DNA of 64,000 bases from Pseudomonas fulva. GTDB taxonomy: Bacteria > Pseudomonadota > Gammaproteobacteria > Pseudomonadales > Pseudomonadaceae. Position 1 is the first letter of the stretch. Every line of letters begins with the position of its first letter. The notes below the pieces were generated by a model. The model was not told the DNA's origin. It did not search any database and saw only the letters and a list, made by a program, of their open reading frames with translations. The stretch spans positions 5,270,001 to 5,334,000 of the forward strand of contig NZ_CP082928.1 in NCBI RefSeq assembly GCF_023517795.1, written 5' to 3'. The translations under genes were made by a program, and so were the position numbers. Shown piece by piece: positions 49,056 through 64,000 of this stretch.

Positions 49056-49083
49056 CGTTACCCGCAGCGCGCTGCGGGTAACG
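49056..49083. terminator. 28-bp perfect palindrome after the lipoprotein gene
   Basis: CGTTACCCGCAGCG followed directly by its exact reverse complement, 13 bases after the lipoprotein stop and 32 bases before the MAPEG stop, so it lies between convergent genes. It lacks a T run; it may terminate both sides weakly or stabilise 3' ends. Confidence 0.6.
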
Positions 49084-49114
49084 CCCTCCTGCCTTCCCCT
49101 GCTCCTTCCCTGCC

Positions 49115-49507
49115 TCAATGCATCGCTGGTGTCAGCATCAGCAGCAGCGTACACACCATCCCCACTGCCCATACCAGGCTGCGCTGCCAGTGCAGATCGG
49201 CCCAGTAGAAAATCAGATACAACACCCGCGCGATCACGAAGATCACCGCCAGCCAGTCCACCAGCCAGCCGCTGCTCTGGCTGACGTGGGCCATCAGCAC
49301 GGCTACCGCAAACAGCGGGAAGGCTTCGAAGCTGTTCTGATGCGCCGCCAATGCCCGCGCGCCGAAACCGGTCAGGCGCGCCTGCTGGGCCCGTGGGTGA
49401 TGATTGTCGTACGTGCCGCCTTCCTGCTTCATCGCCCTGGCCAACGGCGCCTTGGCGATGAAGATCAGCAGCGCGCTGATGAAGATGCACCAGAATGGAA
49501 TGCTCAC
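49115..49507 (-). CDS. MAPEG family inner-membrane protein
   Basis: A 130-residue protein with four hydrophobic helices and the MAPEG pattern (QNSFEAFPLFAVAVLMAH, then RVLYLIFYW). Eukaryotic members are glutathione-dependent transferases; bacterial ones are mostly uncharacterised. The start is a GTG at 49507 with AAGGAG eight bases upstream. It overlaps the stop of the DUF599 gene (GTGA), so the two are coupled. Confidence 0.85.
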   Translation of the reverse strand: MSIPFWCIFISALLIFIAKAPLARAMKQEGGTYDNHHPRAQQARLTGFGARALAAHQNSFEAFPLFAVAVLMAHVSQSSGWLVDWLAVIFVIARVLYLIFYWADLHWQRSLVWAVGMVCTLLLMLTPAMH

Positions 49508-50238
49508 TCGCTTTTCTCCTTGGCCGGCTCGAAGGTCGGCGTTTGTGTGTAAACCATGACTTCGAGAACATCCGAGTGGAACTCGCGGCGGTAGAGCACC
49601 ACCACGACCCCTGCGCTCACCAGCATGAAGAACCAGGGGTTGATGAACCACGCCAGGGTGGCCATGCCGAAATAATAGGCACGCAGGCCGTAGTTGAACT
49701 GGTTGGCCGCCATCGAGATGACTCGGGCGGTGCGCTCGGCGAAGGCCTTGCGCTCCTGCTCGGTCACGTGGCGCTCACCGATCATCGGCGCCGAGCCCAC
49801 CAGCACGGCGGCGAAGTTGTACTGGCGCATGCACCAGCTGAAGGTGAAGAACGCGTAGACGAACACCACGCCCAGGCACAGCAGCTTGACCTCGGAAATG
49901 CCGCGGCTGGCCGACTGCACGAACGGCAGGTCGGCGAGCAGCGACACCGCGCGATCCGAGGCGCCCAGCACGGTAAGAATACCGGCCAGGATGATCAGCG
50001 TGCTGGAGGCGAAGAACGAGGCGTTACGTTCGAGATTGCCGATCACGTTGGCGTCGGCGATACGGTTTTCGCGCAGCAGCATGCGGCGCATCCAGTCCTC
50101 GCGATACAGGTGCAGCACGCTGGCCAGGCAGGGTGTGGTGCGGCCCTTGGCATGGGCATAACGGGTGTAACCCGCCCAGCACAGGACGAACCAGCAGGCG
50201 GCAATCAGGTGGTGGAGGTAGTCTTCGCTGATGGACAT
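49504..50238 (-). CDS. DUF599 family membrane protein
   Basis: A 244-residue protein with about four transmembrane helices and the DUF599 blocks: HLYREDWMRRMLLRENRIADANVIGNLERN, FSWCMRQYNFAAVLVGSAP and ANQFNYGLRAYYFGMATLAWF. Function unknown. AAGGAATTTGC precedes the ATG. It is the first gene of a two-gene unit with the MAPEG protein. Confidence 0.85.
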   Translation of the reverse strand: MSISEDYLHHLIAACWFVLCWAGYTRYAHAKGRTTPCLASVLHLYREDWMRRMLLRENRIADANVIGNLERNASFFASSTLIILAGILTVLGASDRAVSLLADLPFVQSASRGISEVKLLCLGVVFVYAFFTFSWCMRQYNFAAVLVGSAPMIGERHVTEQERKAFAERTARVISMAANQFNYGLRAYYFGMATLAWFINPWFFMLVSAGVVVVLYRREFHSDVLEVMVYTQTPTFEPAKEKSE

Positions 50239-50339
50239 GCAAATTCCTTGTAGTGCGGGGGCCTGCCGGTGATCGCGCCCTCCTCTTCAACAAGCTGGAG
50301 TCGGCGGCAGACCCGCGGATTATAGCCACGCCAGGCACT

Positions 50340-50365
50340 AAAAAGCCGCTCCCGGGAGCGGCTTT
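50340..50365 (-). terminator. Terminator of braB
   Basis: AAAGCCGCTCCC followed directly by its reverse complement; on the minus strand it ends in TTTTT, 17 bases after the braB stop. Confidence 0.88.
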
Positions 50366-50382
50366 CGGTTACCCGTCCTGGC

Positions 50383-51696
50383 TCAGGCCAGCACTTCCTG
50401 CGGCTTGCCCCGCAGCCAGTCGTAGCCACTGGCGAGCGCCAGCATCAGCGCCGATGGCAGCAGCCACGCCAGGCCCTGCTCGGCCAGCGGCAGGCTGTTC
50501 AGCCAGCCCGGCAGCCAGCCATCCAGGCCCGCCGTTTTCAAGCCATCGACGATGCCGAACAGCGTCGCCACCAGCATCACCGGGCCGACGACGCGGGCCG
50601 CCGCATGCCACAGCCCCCAGCAGAAGCTCAGCGCAATCAGCACGATGCACGGCGGATAGATGGCCGTGAGTACCGGCACGGAAATCTGGATCAGCTTGGT
50701 CAGGCCCAGGTTCGACACCAGCAGCGAGAATGCCGCCAGGATGATCACCAGGCTGCGGTAGGACAACGGCACCAGGCGGCTGAAGTACTCCGCGCAGGCG
50801 CAAGTCAGGCCGACCGCGGTGACCAGGCATGCCAGGGAAATCAGCACCGCCAGAAAGCCGCTGCCCAGGCCGCCGAAGGTGTGCTGCACATAGGCATGCA
50901 GCACGGCTGCACCATTGGTGGCACCTTCGGCGATGCTGTGGCTGCCTGCACCGAGGCGGAACAGACTGATGTAAACCAGCGCCAGGCCGACGCCGGCAAT
51001 CAGCCCGGCGATGATCGCGTAACGGGTGATCAACTGCGGTGAGGTGACACCGCGCGAACGAATGGCGTTGACGATCACGATGCCGAACACAAGCGCACCC
51101 AGGGTATCCATGGTCAGGTAGCCATTGATGAAGCCCTGGGAGAATGGCGCAGCCTGGTAGGCCGCGGTCGCGGAACCCACGCCATCGGGCGTCAGCACGA
51201 ACGCCGTGCCGCCAAGAATCAACAGCGCGAGAATCTTCATCGGCCCGAGCACGCGGCCGACCGTATCGAGCAGCCGACCGGGATAGAGCGACACGCCCAG
51301 CACGATGGCGAAGTACACCAGGCTGTAGACGAACAGAGCCAGCGGGCTTTCACCGGTCAGCGGCGCCAGCCCCACTTCGAACGACACCGTGGCGGTGCGC
51401 GGCGTGGCGAACAGCGGACCGACTGCCAGGTAGCAGACCACGCCCAGCACCACGCCCGCGGCACGGCCGATGGGCGTGCTGAGGGCGTCCATGGCGCCAC
51501 CGACCTTGGCCAGGGCGACCAGGGTGATGACCGGCAGGCCGACAGCGGTGATCAGGAAGCCCAATGCAGCCAGCCAGACATGCGGCCCGGCCTGCAGGCC
51601 GACGATAGGCGGAAAAATGATGTTGCCGGCCCCAACGAACAGGGCGAACGTCATGAACCCCAGGGCGAGCACGTCCTGGCTTTTCAAGGAAGTCAT
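50383..51696 (-). CDS. braB: Branched-chain amino acid carrier BraB (LIVCS family)
   Basis: A 437-residue inner-membrane symporter with about 12 helices. It takes up leucine, isoleucine and valine with sodium or protons. The blocks [39 protein letters not shown] and [21 protein letters not shown] match P. aeruginosa BraB, which lies at the same place after sucD. I see no Shine-Dalgarno before the ATG at 51696: the bases just upstream are TTTCCTTAG. The upstream gap holds the sucD terminator. Confidence 0.93.
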   Translation of the reverse strand: MTSLKSQDVLALGFMTFALFVGAGNIIFPPIVGLQAGPHVWLAALGFLITAVGLPVITLVALAKVGGAMDALSTPIGRAAGVVLGVVCYLAVGPLFATPRTATVSFEVGLAPLTGESPLALFVYSLVYFAIVLGVSLYPGRLLDTVGRVLGPMKILALLILGGTAFVLTPDGVGSATAAYQAAPFSQGFINGYLTMDTLGALVFGIVIVNAIRSRGVTSPQLITRYAIIAGLIAGVGLALVYISLFRLGAGSHSIAEGATNGAAVLHAYVQHTFGGLGSGFLAVLISLACLVTAVGLTCACAEYFSRLVPLSYRSLVIILAAFSLLVSNLGLTKLIQISVPVLTAIYPPCIVLIALSFCWGLWHAAARVVGPVMLVATLFGIVDGLKTAGLDGWLPGWLNSLPLAEQGLAWLLPSALMLALASGYDWLRGKPQEVLA

Positions 51697-51924
51697 CTAA
51701 GGAAATACCACATCACTAAAACGGAGTTGAGAGAGGGAATCCCGATGGATAGAGGGAAACGTCGTTCGCTCTTGTGGCGCGAACCTTGTTGCGGGCCAGT
51801 TTCGGATAGAGACGAAAACCCATTAATTGCAAGGCTAACGATTTTGCCGCAAACGCTCTGTCCGTTCCAGCCCGGCTGACGGCTGGCTGTAATACGCTGT
51901 CGCCTGGGCAACATTTCTACCGGC

Positions 51925-51957
51925 AAAAAAGAAGGCCACCCGAGGGGTGGCCTTCTT
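51925..51957 (-). terminator. Terminator of the sdh-suc operon after sucD
   Basis: A 13-bp stem AAGAAGGCCACCC / GGGTGGCCTTCTT with a three-base loop. On the minus strand it ends in a run of T's, 17 bases past the sucD stop. Confidence 0.93.
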
Positions 51958-51973
51958 TGCAGGTCAGAATGGC

Positions 51974-52860
51974 TTACGCCTTCTTCACTTCCCAACCGGT
52001 CAGCTCGGCCAGGGCCTTGCCGATGTCAGCCAGGGAACGCACGGTCTTCACGCCAGCGTCCTGCAGCGCAGCGAATTTCTCGTCTGCAGTGCCTTTGCCG
52101 CCGGAGATGATGGCGCCAGCATGGCCCATGCGCTTGCCGGGAGGAGCGGTAACGCCAGCGATGTAGGAAACTACAGGCTTGGTGACGTTGGCCTTGATGT
52201 AGGCAGCCGCTTCTTCTTCAGCCGAACCGCCGATCTCGCCGATCATGACGATCGCTTCGGTCTTCGGATCTTCCTGGAACAGCTTCAGGATGTCGATGAA
52301 GTTCGAACCCGGAATCGGGTCGCCACCGATGCCCACGCAGGTGGACTGGCCGAAGCCGGCGTCGGTGGTCTGCTTGACGGCTTCATAGGTCAGGGTGCCG
52401 GAACGCGACACGATGCCTACCTTGCCTGGCAGGTGGATGTGACCTGGCATGATGCCGATCTTGCACTCGCCCGGCGTGATGACGCCTGGGCAGTTCGGGC
52501 CGATCAGGCGAACGCCCAGCTCGTCACACTTGACCTTGGCGTCGAGCATGTCGAGGGTCGGGATGCCTTCGGTGATGCAGACGATCAGCTTGATGCCGCC
52601 GAAAGCCGCTTCCAGGATCGAGTCCTTGCAGAACGGAGCCGGAACGTAGATGACCGAAGCGTCGGCGCCAGTGGCTTCGACGGCTTCTTTCACGGTGTTG
52701 AACACCGGCAGGCCCAGGTGAGTGGTGCCGCCCTTGCCCGGGGTCACGCCGCCAACCATCTGGGTGCCGTAGGCGATGGCTTGTTCGGAGTGGAAGGTAC
52801 CTTGCGAGCCGGTGAAACCCTGGCAGATAACCTTGGTGTCTTTATTGATCAGGACGCTCA

Positions 52861-52861
<1 letters not shown>
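51974..52861 (-). CDS. sucD: Succinyl-CoA synthetase alpha subunit
   Basis: A 295-residue subunit with the CoA-binding Rossmann part ([21 protein letters not shown]) and the phosphorylated histidine in MGHAGAIIS. With SucC it converts succinyl-CoA to succinate and makes a nucleoside triphosphate. Its ATG overlaps the sucC stop (TAATG), giving translational coupling and balanced subunits. Last gene of the operon. Confidence 0.98.
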
Positions 52862-54027
<1,166 letters not shown>

Positions 54028-54226
54028 GCTTGTCTACCGTCTTCGTTTAGGTATTGCGCATCGGTGCTGCACTCGCGTGCCGCACCACCTGTGGCTGCCT
54101 CAAGGCAGCCCGGCGCACATTCCGCGATAGGCCTGGGCCTCGCACGGGCCATGCACCGTGGTTCTGCTTCGCGAAAAACCGTCCGCACGGTGCCGGCTCG
54201 GGAGCCAGCGCCGCACTGACGACTTC

Positions 54227-56981
<2,755 letters not shown>

Positions 56982-57051
56982 TGTGTTCTTTTCCTTAAAT
57001 TCGGTGATTTCGAGGAAGCGGCCTCAGCGGGCCGCCTCCTTCGCGATGGCG

Positions 57052-59883
<2,832 letters not shown>

Positions 59884-60132
59884 GCTTGGTCACCCTCGGT
59901 AAGGGGACACCACCGGCGAGGACACCGACTGGCTTTCGAAGTCATGTTGCAGCGACTTCAGCAAGCCACCAAGAATCCCGCAGATAGTCCGGGCACCAGC
60001 CCGAATGCCCCTGCTGGTCGTCATATTTTTCGTATAAGGGCGTCGGCGGCTAGGCCAACGCCCTGGCGATACTGCAACACCGACATTACGTCGGTGCGGC
60101 AGGCGTTACGGGTACAGCTAAAGAACGGTGAA
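59884..60132 (-). ncRNA. Structured leader of sucA (possible sucA-II type RNA)
   Basis: Between sdhB and sucA. Hairpin CACCGAC/GTCGGTG (60078-60096). Nearer sucA, an extended stem-loop at 59931-59967 with inner pairing GAAGTC/GACTTC and outer pairing GGCTT/AAGCC. A structured RNA called sucA-II is known upstream of sucA in Pseudomonadales; position fits, but I could not compare with its covariance model. Confidence 0.45.
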
Positions 60133-60852
60133 TCAGGTACCGCTTTGCAGCAACATGTTGCGTACGTGACCGATGGCCTTGGTGGGGTTCAGACCCTTGG
60201 GGCACACGTTCACGCAGTTCATGATCCCGCGGCAGCGGAACACACTGAATGGATCATCGAGCGATGCCAATCGTTCCGCGGTCTTGGTATCACGGCTGTC
60301 GGCCAGGAACCGGTAGGCCTGCAGCAGAGCAGCCGGGCCCAGGAACTTGTCGGGGTTCCACCAGAACGACGGGCAGCTGGTCGAGCAGCAGGCGCACAGG
60401 ATGCACTCGTACAGGCCGTCGAGCTTCTCGCGCTCTTCCGGCGACTGCAGGCGCTCGATGGCCGGCGCCGGGGTGTCGTTCTGCAGGAACGGCTGCACCT
60501 TCTCGTACTGCTTGTAGAAGATGCTCATGTCGACCACCAGGTCACGAATGACCGGCAGGCCGGGCAGCGGACGGATCACCAGCTTGTTGCCCTTGACCAC
60601 GCTGGAGATCGGCGTGATGCAGGCCAGGCCGTTCTTGCCGCTGATGTTCATGCCGTCGGAACCGCATACGCCTTCACGGCAGGAGCGACGATAGGAGAAA
60701 CCTTCGTCCTGCTCCTTGATCAGGGCCAGGATGTCCAGCACCATCAGGTCCTTGCCATCGATGGTGATGTCGAAGTCCTGCATGAACGGCGCTTTGTCCG
60801 CTTCCGGGTTGTAGCGATAAACGCTGACTTTCAAGCTTTTGCCAAGAGACAT
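60133..60852 (-). CDS. sdhB: Succinate dehydrogenase iron-sulfur subunit
   Basis: A 239-residue subunit with three Fe-S clusters: the ferredoxin-like CREGVCGSDGMNI plus a further Cys in GLACIT, then CILCACCSTSCP and CRGIMNCVNVCPKG. It carries electrons from SdhA to ubiquinone at SdhCD. I chose the ATG at 60852, preceded by AAGGGTGG; a GTG at 60861 is in frame but too near the sdhA stop. Confidence 0.97.
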   Translation of the reverse strand: MSLGKSLKVSVYRYNPEADKAPFMQDFDITIDGKDLMVLDILALIKEQDEGFSYRRSCREGVCGSDGMNISGKNGLACITPISSVVKGNKLVIRPLPGLPVIRDLVVDMSIFYKQYEKVQPFLQNDTPAPAIERLQSPEEREKLDGLYECILCACCSTSCPSFWWNPDKFLGPAALLQAYRFLADSRDTKTAERLASLDDPFSVFRCRGIMNCVNVCPKGLNPTKAIGHVRNMLLQSGT

Positions 60853-60863
60853 GGTAGCCACCC

Positions 60864-62636
60864 TTAATAAGTACGAACTTTGGGTTCAAACGCCGGTACG
60901 GTCTTCGGCGAGAAGTTGACATCGCGCTTGGCGACACGTTTCTCACCTGGGAAGTACAGGCTGTGGCACAACCAGTTGGTGTCGTCACGGTCCTCGAAGT
61001 CTTCACGGGCGTGGGCGCCGCGGGACTCGGTACGGGTGTCGGCTGCGATGGCAGTGGCTTCGGCGACTTCCAGCAGGTTCTGCAGCTCCAGCGCTTCGAT
61101 ACGCGCGGTGTTGAAGGCCTGGCTCTTGTCGTTGATCTTGACCTTGGCGATGCGCTCGCGCAGGTCGGACAGCTGAGCGATGCCCTTCTTCATGTATTCG
61201 CCGGTACGGAATACGCCGAAGTAGTTCTGCATGCACGACTGCAGCTCGCGCTTGAGGGTGGCGACGTCTTCACCGCTGCTGCGCTCGTTGACGCCAGCCA
61301 GACGGCCCAGCGACAGCTCGATGTCGGTTTCGCTGGCACCGCGGACTTCCACGCCTTCTTTCAGCGCTTTTTCCAGGTGCAGGCCGGCGGCGCGGCCGAA
61401 TACCACCAGGTCGAGCAGCGAGTTGCCGCCCAGACGGTTGGCACCGTGCACCGACACGCACGCCACTTCGCCCACCGCGAACAGACCTTCGATGATCCTG
61501 TCGTTGCCGTTGGCGTCCTGGGTGATGGCCTGACCATGGATGTTGGTGGCAACGCCGCCCATCATGTAGTGGCAGGTCGGGATGACCGGAACGGGTGCAA
61601 CCACCGGGTCGACGTGTGCGAAGGTCTTGGACAGTTCGCAGATGCCTGGCAGGCGGCTGTGCAGCACTTCCTCACCGAGGTGATCGAGCTTGAGCAGTAC
61701 GTGGTCCTTGTTCGGGCCACAGCCGTTGCCGGCGATCACTTCCTTGACCATGGAACGGGCCACCACGTCACGGCCGGCGAGGTCCTTGGCGTTGGGCGCA
61801 TAACGTTCCATGAAGCGCTCGCCATGGGCGTTGATCAGGTAACCACCCTCACCACGGCAGCCTTCGGTAACCAGTACACCGGCGCCGGCGATACCGGTCG
61901 GGTGGAACTGCCACATCTCGATGTCCTGCACCGGCACGCCGGCACGCAGGGCCATGCCCACGCCGTCACCGGTGTTGATCAGGGCGTTGGTGGTGGAGGC
62001 GTAGATACGGCCGGCACCGCCAGTGGCCAGCACCACGGCCTTGGAACGGATGTAGACGGTTTCGCCGGTTTCGATGCAGATGGCGATGACGCCGACGATG
62101 GCGCCGTCCTGGTTCTTGACCAGATCGACTGCATACCACTCGTTGAGGAACGAGGTACCGGCCTTCAGGTTGGCCTGGTACAGGGTGTGCAGCAGGGCGT
62201 GACCGGTACGGTCGGCAGCAGCGCAGGTACGGGCAGCCTGGGTCGGGTTGTCCGGCCCCTTGGACTGGCCACCGAACGGACGCTGGTAGATGCGGCCCTG
62301 CTCGGTACGGGAGAACGGCAGCCCCATGTGCTCGAGTTCGAACACCGCTTCCGGGCCGACGGAACACATGTATTCGATCGCGTCCTGGTCACCGATGTAG
62401 TCGGAACCCTTGACGGTGTCGTACATGTGCCAGCGCCAGTCATCGTTCGGGTCGTTCGAGGCGATGGCACAGGTGATACCGCCCTGGGCGGAAACGGTGT
62501 GAGAACGGGTCGGGAAGACCTTGGTGACCACTGCTGTCTTGTGACCGCCTTGCGCCAGCTGCAACGCAGCGCGCATACCGGCACCGCCACCACCGACGAT
62601 GATGGCGTCATAGGAAAGAGTACGAATGCTAGTCAT
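60864..62636 (-). CDS. sdhA: Succinate dehydrogenase flavoprotein subunit
   Basis: A 590-residue subunit with covalently bound FAD: the FAD-linking His lies in [11 protein letters not shown], and the dinucleotide motif is [14 protein letters not shown]. Active-site parts include HPTGIAGAG and [14 protein letters not shown]. It oxidises succinate to fumarate on the cytoplasmic side of the membrane complex. Follows sdhD by three bases. Confidence 0.98.
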   Translation of the reverse strand: MTSIRTLSYDAIIVGGGGAGMRAALQLAQGGHKTAVVTKVFPTRSHTVSAQGGITCAIASNDPNDDWRWHMYDTVKGSDYIGDQDAIEYMCSVGPEAVFELEHMGLPFSRTEQGRIYQRPFGGQSKGPDNPTQAARTCAAADRTGHALLHTLYQANLKAGTSFLNEWYAVDLVKNQDGAIVGVIAICIETGETVYIRSKAVVLATGGAGRIYASTTNALINTGDGVGMALRAGVPVQDIEMWQFHPTGIAGAGVLVTEGCRGEGGYLINAHGERFMERYAPNAKDLAGRDVVARSMVKEVIAGNGCGPNKDHVLLKLDHLGEEVLHSRLPGICELSKTFAHVDPVVAPVPVIPTCHYMMGGVATNIHGQAITQDANGNDRIIEGLFAVGEVACVSVHGANRLGGNSLLDLVVFGRAAGLHLEKALKEGVEVRGASETDIELSLGRLAGVNERSSGEDVATLKRELQSCMQNYFGVFRTGEYMKKGIAQLSDLRERIAKVKINDKSQAFNTARIEALELQNLLEVAEATAIAADTRTESRGAHAREDFEDRDDTNWLCHSLYFPGEKRVAKRDVNFSPKTVPAFEPKVRTY

Positions 62637-62639
62637 GAA

Positions 62640-63008
62640 TCAGAAACCCCAAAGAATCTGCACGCCCCAGACGAAGAACACGAACATGGCGATGCCACAC
62701 GTGGCCTGGAACAGAAAACGCACAACGGTTGCCCACTTGCCCAGCGCGGTCGGCGTCAGGTAGTCGGTGGAGATGGTCCACATGCCGACCCAGGCGTGAA
62801 CGCCGAGTGCAACGAGGGTCAACAGGCTGAAGATGCGCATTGCATTATTGGAGAACAGACCATGCCATTCGGCGTAGCCCATGCCTGGATTCAGGACGAT
62901 GTAGCCCAGCAGAAACAGGACATAAGCCGCGAGCACGACCGCAGAAACGCGCTGAGCCATCCAGTCGTAGAGACCCGAACGCGAAAAATTCGTGACGTTA
63001 GTTACCAT
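62640..63008 (-). CDS. sdhD: Succinate dehydrogenase membrane anchor, cytochrome b556 subunit D
   Basis: A 122-residue protein with three transmembrane helices and the start TNVTNFSRSGLYDWMAQRVSA typical of SdhD. His in TLVALGVHAWVG is the likely heme ligand. Binds heme and ubiquinone with SdhC. The ATG at 63008 overlaps the end of sdhC. Confidence 0.95.
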   Translation of the reverse strand: MVTNVTNFSRSGLYDWMAQRVSAVVLAAYVLFLLGYIVLNPGMGYAEWHGLFSNNAMRIFSLLTLVALGVHAWVGMWTISTDYLTPTALGKWATVVRFLFQATCGIAMFVFFVWGVQILWGF

Positions 63009-63376
63009 ATCCATACCCCCAGCAGCACGATCAGGATCGCCGATACGACGAGAACGATTTTGGAACCCAGCTTGCCGCCTTCCAGCGTCTCACCGACTCC
63101 AGCATCCATGATCAGGTGGCGCACACCGGCCACCAGGTGGTACAGCAGAGCGGACAACAGTCCCCAGATCACGAACTTGGCCAGCGGGCTGGTCAAGCAT
63201 TCTTTCACCTGCGCGAAGCCCTCTTCCGAAGACAGCGACTTGTCGAGCCCGAACAGCAGCACGGCAATGCCGAGGAAAAGGATCACGCCAGATATACGGT
63301 GAAGAATGGACGTGTAAGCAGTGACTGGGAGTTTTATCGTCCGAAGGTCTAAGTTTACAGGTCGTTGGCTATTCAC
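63002..63376 (-). CDS. sdhC: Succinate dehydrogenase cytochrome b556 subunit C
   Basis: A 124-residue protein with three transmembrane helices. It carries the family blocks RPVNLDLRTIKLPVTAYTSILHRISG and LLYHLVAGVRHLIMD, which include the heme-ligand His. The start is a GTG at 63376 (VNSQRP) without a strong ribosome site; no in-frame ATG lies nearby upstream. First gene of sdhCDAB-sucAB-lpd-sucCD. Confidence 0.95.
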   Translation of the reverse strand: MNSQRPVNLDLRTIKLPVTAYTSILHRISGVILFLGIAVLLFGLDKSLSSEEGFAQVKECLTSPLAKFVIWGLLSALLYHLVAGVRHLIMDAGVGETLEGGKLGSKIVLVVSAILIVLLGVWIW

Positions 63377-63508
63377 GGCTTTATTATCACACTGAGAGCC
63401 CCAGCTATCAGGGCTGAGTTGTCGGGAAGCGCACTGGTCAGGTACCCATCACCCAAGAAGTGACAACCACCAGAAACCGGGCTCAAGGCCCTTGGTAGTC
63501 GGGCGCAG

Positions 63509-63537
63509 AGTATAGACAGTTAGGTCGCTAATGACAA
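63509..63537 (-). promoter_or_regulatory. Predicted sigma-70 promoter of sdhC
   Basis: On the minus strand TTGTCA (63537-63532), 17 bases, TATACT (63514-63509). The leader to the sdhC GTG would be about 125 bases. sdh is a known PrrF target in pseudomonads, and this leader would be the place for it. Confidence 0.75.
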
Positions 63538-63652
63538 CGCGGTTACCTCGACCTAATAGCGATTGCGTCAAGCCTGGAAATGGCGTAATAGGGCGCGCCC
63601 TTTTGTCGCAGGCAGGGCACTCAAACCCTTCTATTGCCTGGGTTTTCGCAAA

Positions 63653-63680
63653 TTGACTTTCAGATTCATAACACTATAGT
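63653..63680 (+). promoter_or_regulatory. Predicted sigma-70 promoter of gltA
   Basis: TTGACT (63653-63658), 16 bases, TATAGT (63675-63680), about 53 bases before the gltA ATG from the expected start. Confidence 0.75.
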
Positions 63681-63739
63681 GATGCGGGCCCTGCGTGGGG
63701 GGCCGACTGATGATTCCAAGCATAACTAGGAGGCCACAC

Positions 63740-64000
63740 ATGGCTGACAAAAAAGCGCAGTTGATCATCGAGGGCGCAGCCCCCGTAGAGCTGCCCGTTT
63801 TATCCGGCACCGTTGGCCCAGATGTCATCGACGTGCGGAGCCTGACTGCCACGGGCAACTTCACCTTCGACCCCGGTTTCATGTCGACCGCCTCATGCGA
63901 GTCGAAGATCACCTACATTGATGGTGACAAGGGCGTACTGCTGCACCGCGGCTACCCCATCGAGCAACTGGCCGAGAAAGCCGACTACCTGGAGACCTGC
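63740..64000 (+). CDS. gltA: Citrate synthase (partial, cut at the window end)
   Basis: The first 87 residues of a type II citrate synthase: [39 protein letters not shown], then [21 protein letters not shown]. The enzyme joins acetyl-CoA and oxaloacetate at the entry of the TCA cycle. A strong GGAGG precedes the ATG at 63740. It faces the sdh-suc operon across a shared control region, as in other Pseudomonas. Confidence 0.97.
   Translation, partial: MADKKAQLIIEGAAPVELPVLSGTVGPDVIDVRSLTATGNFTFDPGFMSTASCESKITYIDGDKGVLLHRGYPIEQLAEKADYLETC

Larger units (their letters stand above)
63377..63739. promoter_or_regulatory. gltA-sdhC divergent regulatory region
   Basis: A 363-base gap carrying the two divergent promoters listed separately. 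It also contains an inverted repeat TTAGGTCG (63520-63527) / CGACCTAA (63549-63556) that spans the sdh -35 box and looks like an operator. No gene is supported here. Confidence 0.7.

Overview
This GC-rich window comes from the chromosome of a Pseudomonas (Gammaproteobacteria). The main evidence is the divergent gltA / sdhCDAB-sucAB-lpd-sucCD block followed by braB, a DUF599 gene and htpG, which is the neighbourhood known in P. aeruginosa and relatives. AcnB, OprD, HbcR/BdhA, SfnB and CigR type proteins agree with this. The ampC gene lacks the divergent ampR found in P. aeruginosa, so the strain is probably another Pseudomonas species. I saw no phage, integrase, transposase, CRISPR array, tRNA or rRNA.

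Layout: 1-4923 (minus) is a signalling operon with a REC-DUF3369-degenerate GGDEF-EAL regulator, its histidine kinase, a YkgJ-type cysteine-cluster protein and a START-domain protein. 5101-6589 holds a DEDDh exonuclease, ppnP and a DUF1289 gene. 6641-9604 is acnB with a long, strongly structured 5' leader. 9884-13888 holds a PLP decarboxylase that runs into the 3' end of ampC, then ampC and alaC. 13961-19880 is a complete (R)-3-hydroxybutyrate catabolic module (hbcR, GntP permease, bdhA, acetoacetyl-CoA synthetase) with a clear sigma-54 promoter and three matching upstream palindromes. 20017-24628 contains an orphan solute-binding protein, a thioredoxin-like protein, a DJ-1/PfpI protein, a PilT/PilU-like ATPase, ppiC and a mercaptopyruvate sulfurtransferase.

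24898-37915 is a 13 kb organosulfur-scavenging island built around a divergent promoter. Leftward runs an OprD porin and a sulfonate-type ABC transporter. Rightward runs a second sulfonate-type binding protein, three acyl-CoA-dehydrogenase-like flavoproteins (one DszC/SfnC-like, two SfnB-like), an NtaA/DszA-type FMNH2 monooxygenase and a MetQ-MetN-MetI type ABC transporter. The likely logic is to bring organosulfur compounds across both membranes, oxidise and desulfurise them inside, and import the sulfur-containing products. No flavin reductase is encoded here.

37984-44794 has an AraC regulator divergent from a secreted alpha/beta hydrolase, a membrane diguanylate cyclase, small hypothetical genes, a CigR-like protein and the ABC-F ATPase ybiT. 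A block of long inverted repeats (44918-45196) separates ybiT from htpG. 45271-51696 holds htpG, a membrane protein, a small lipoprotein, a MAPEG protein, a DUF599 protein and braB. 51974-64000 is the TCA cluster, with leader RNA candidates before sucA and an inverted repeat over the sdh promoter; gltA is cut by the window end.

Most of the window is core metabolism. The observations most worth following are the acnB leader, the hbc operator array, the shared CCGGACCACCGG motif in the sulfur island, the duplicated SfnB genes with almost identical 3' ends, and the inverted-repeat cluster.
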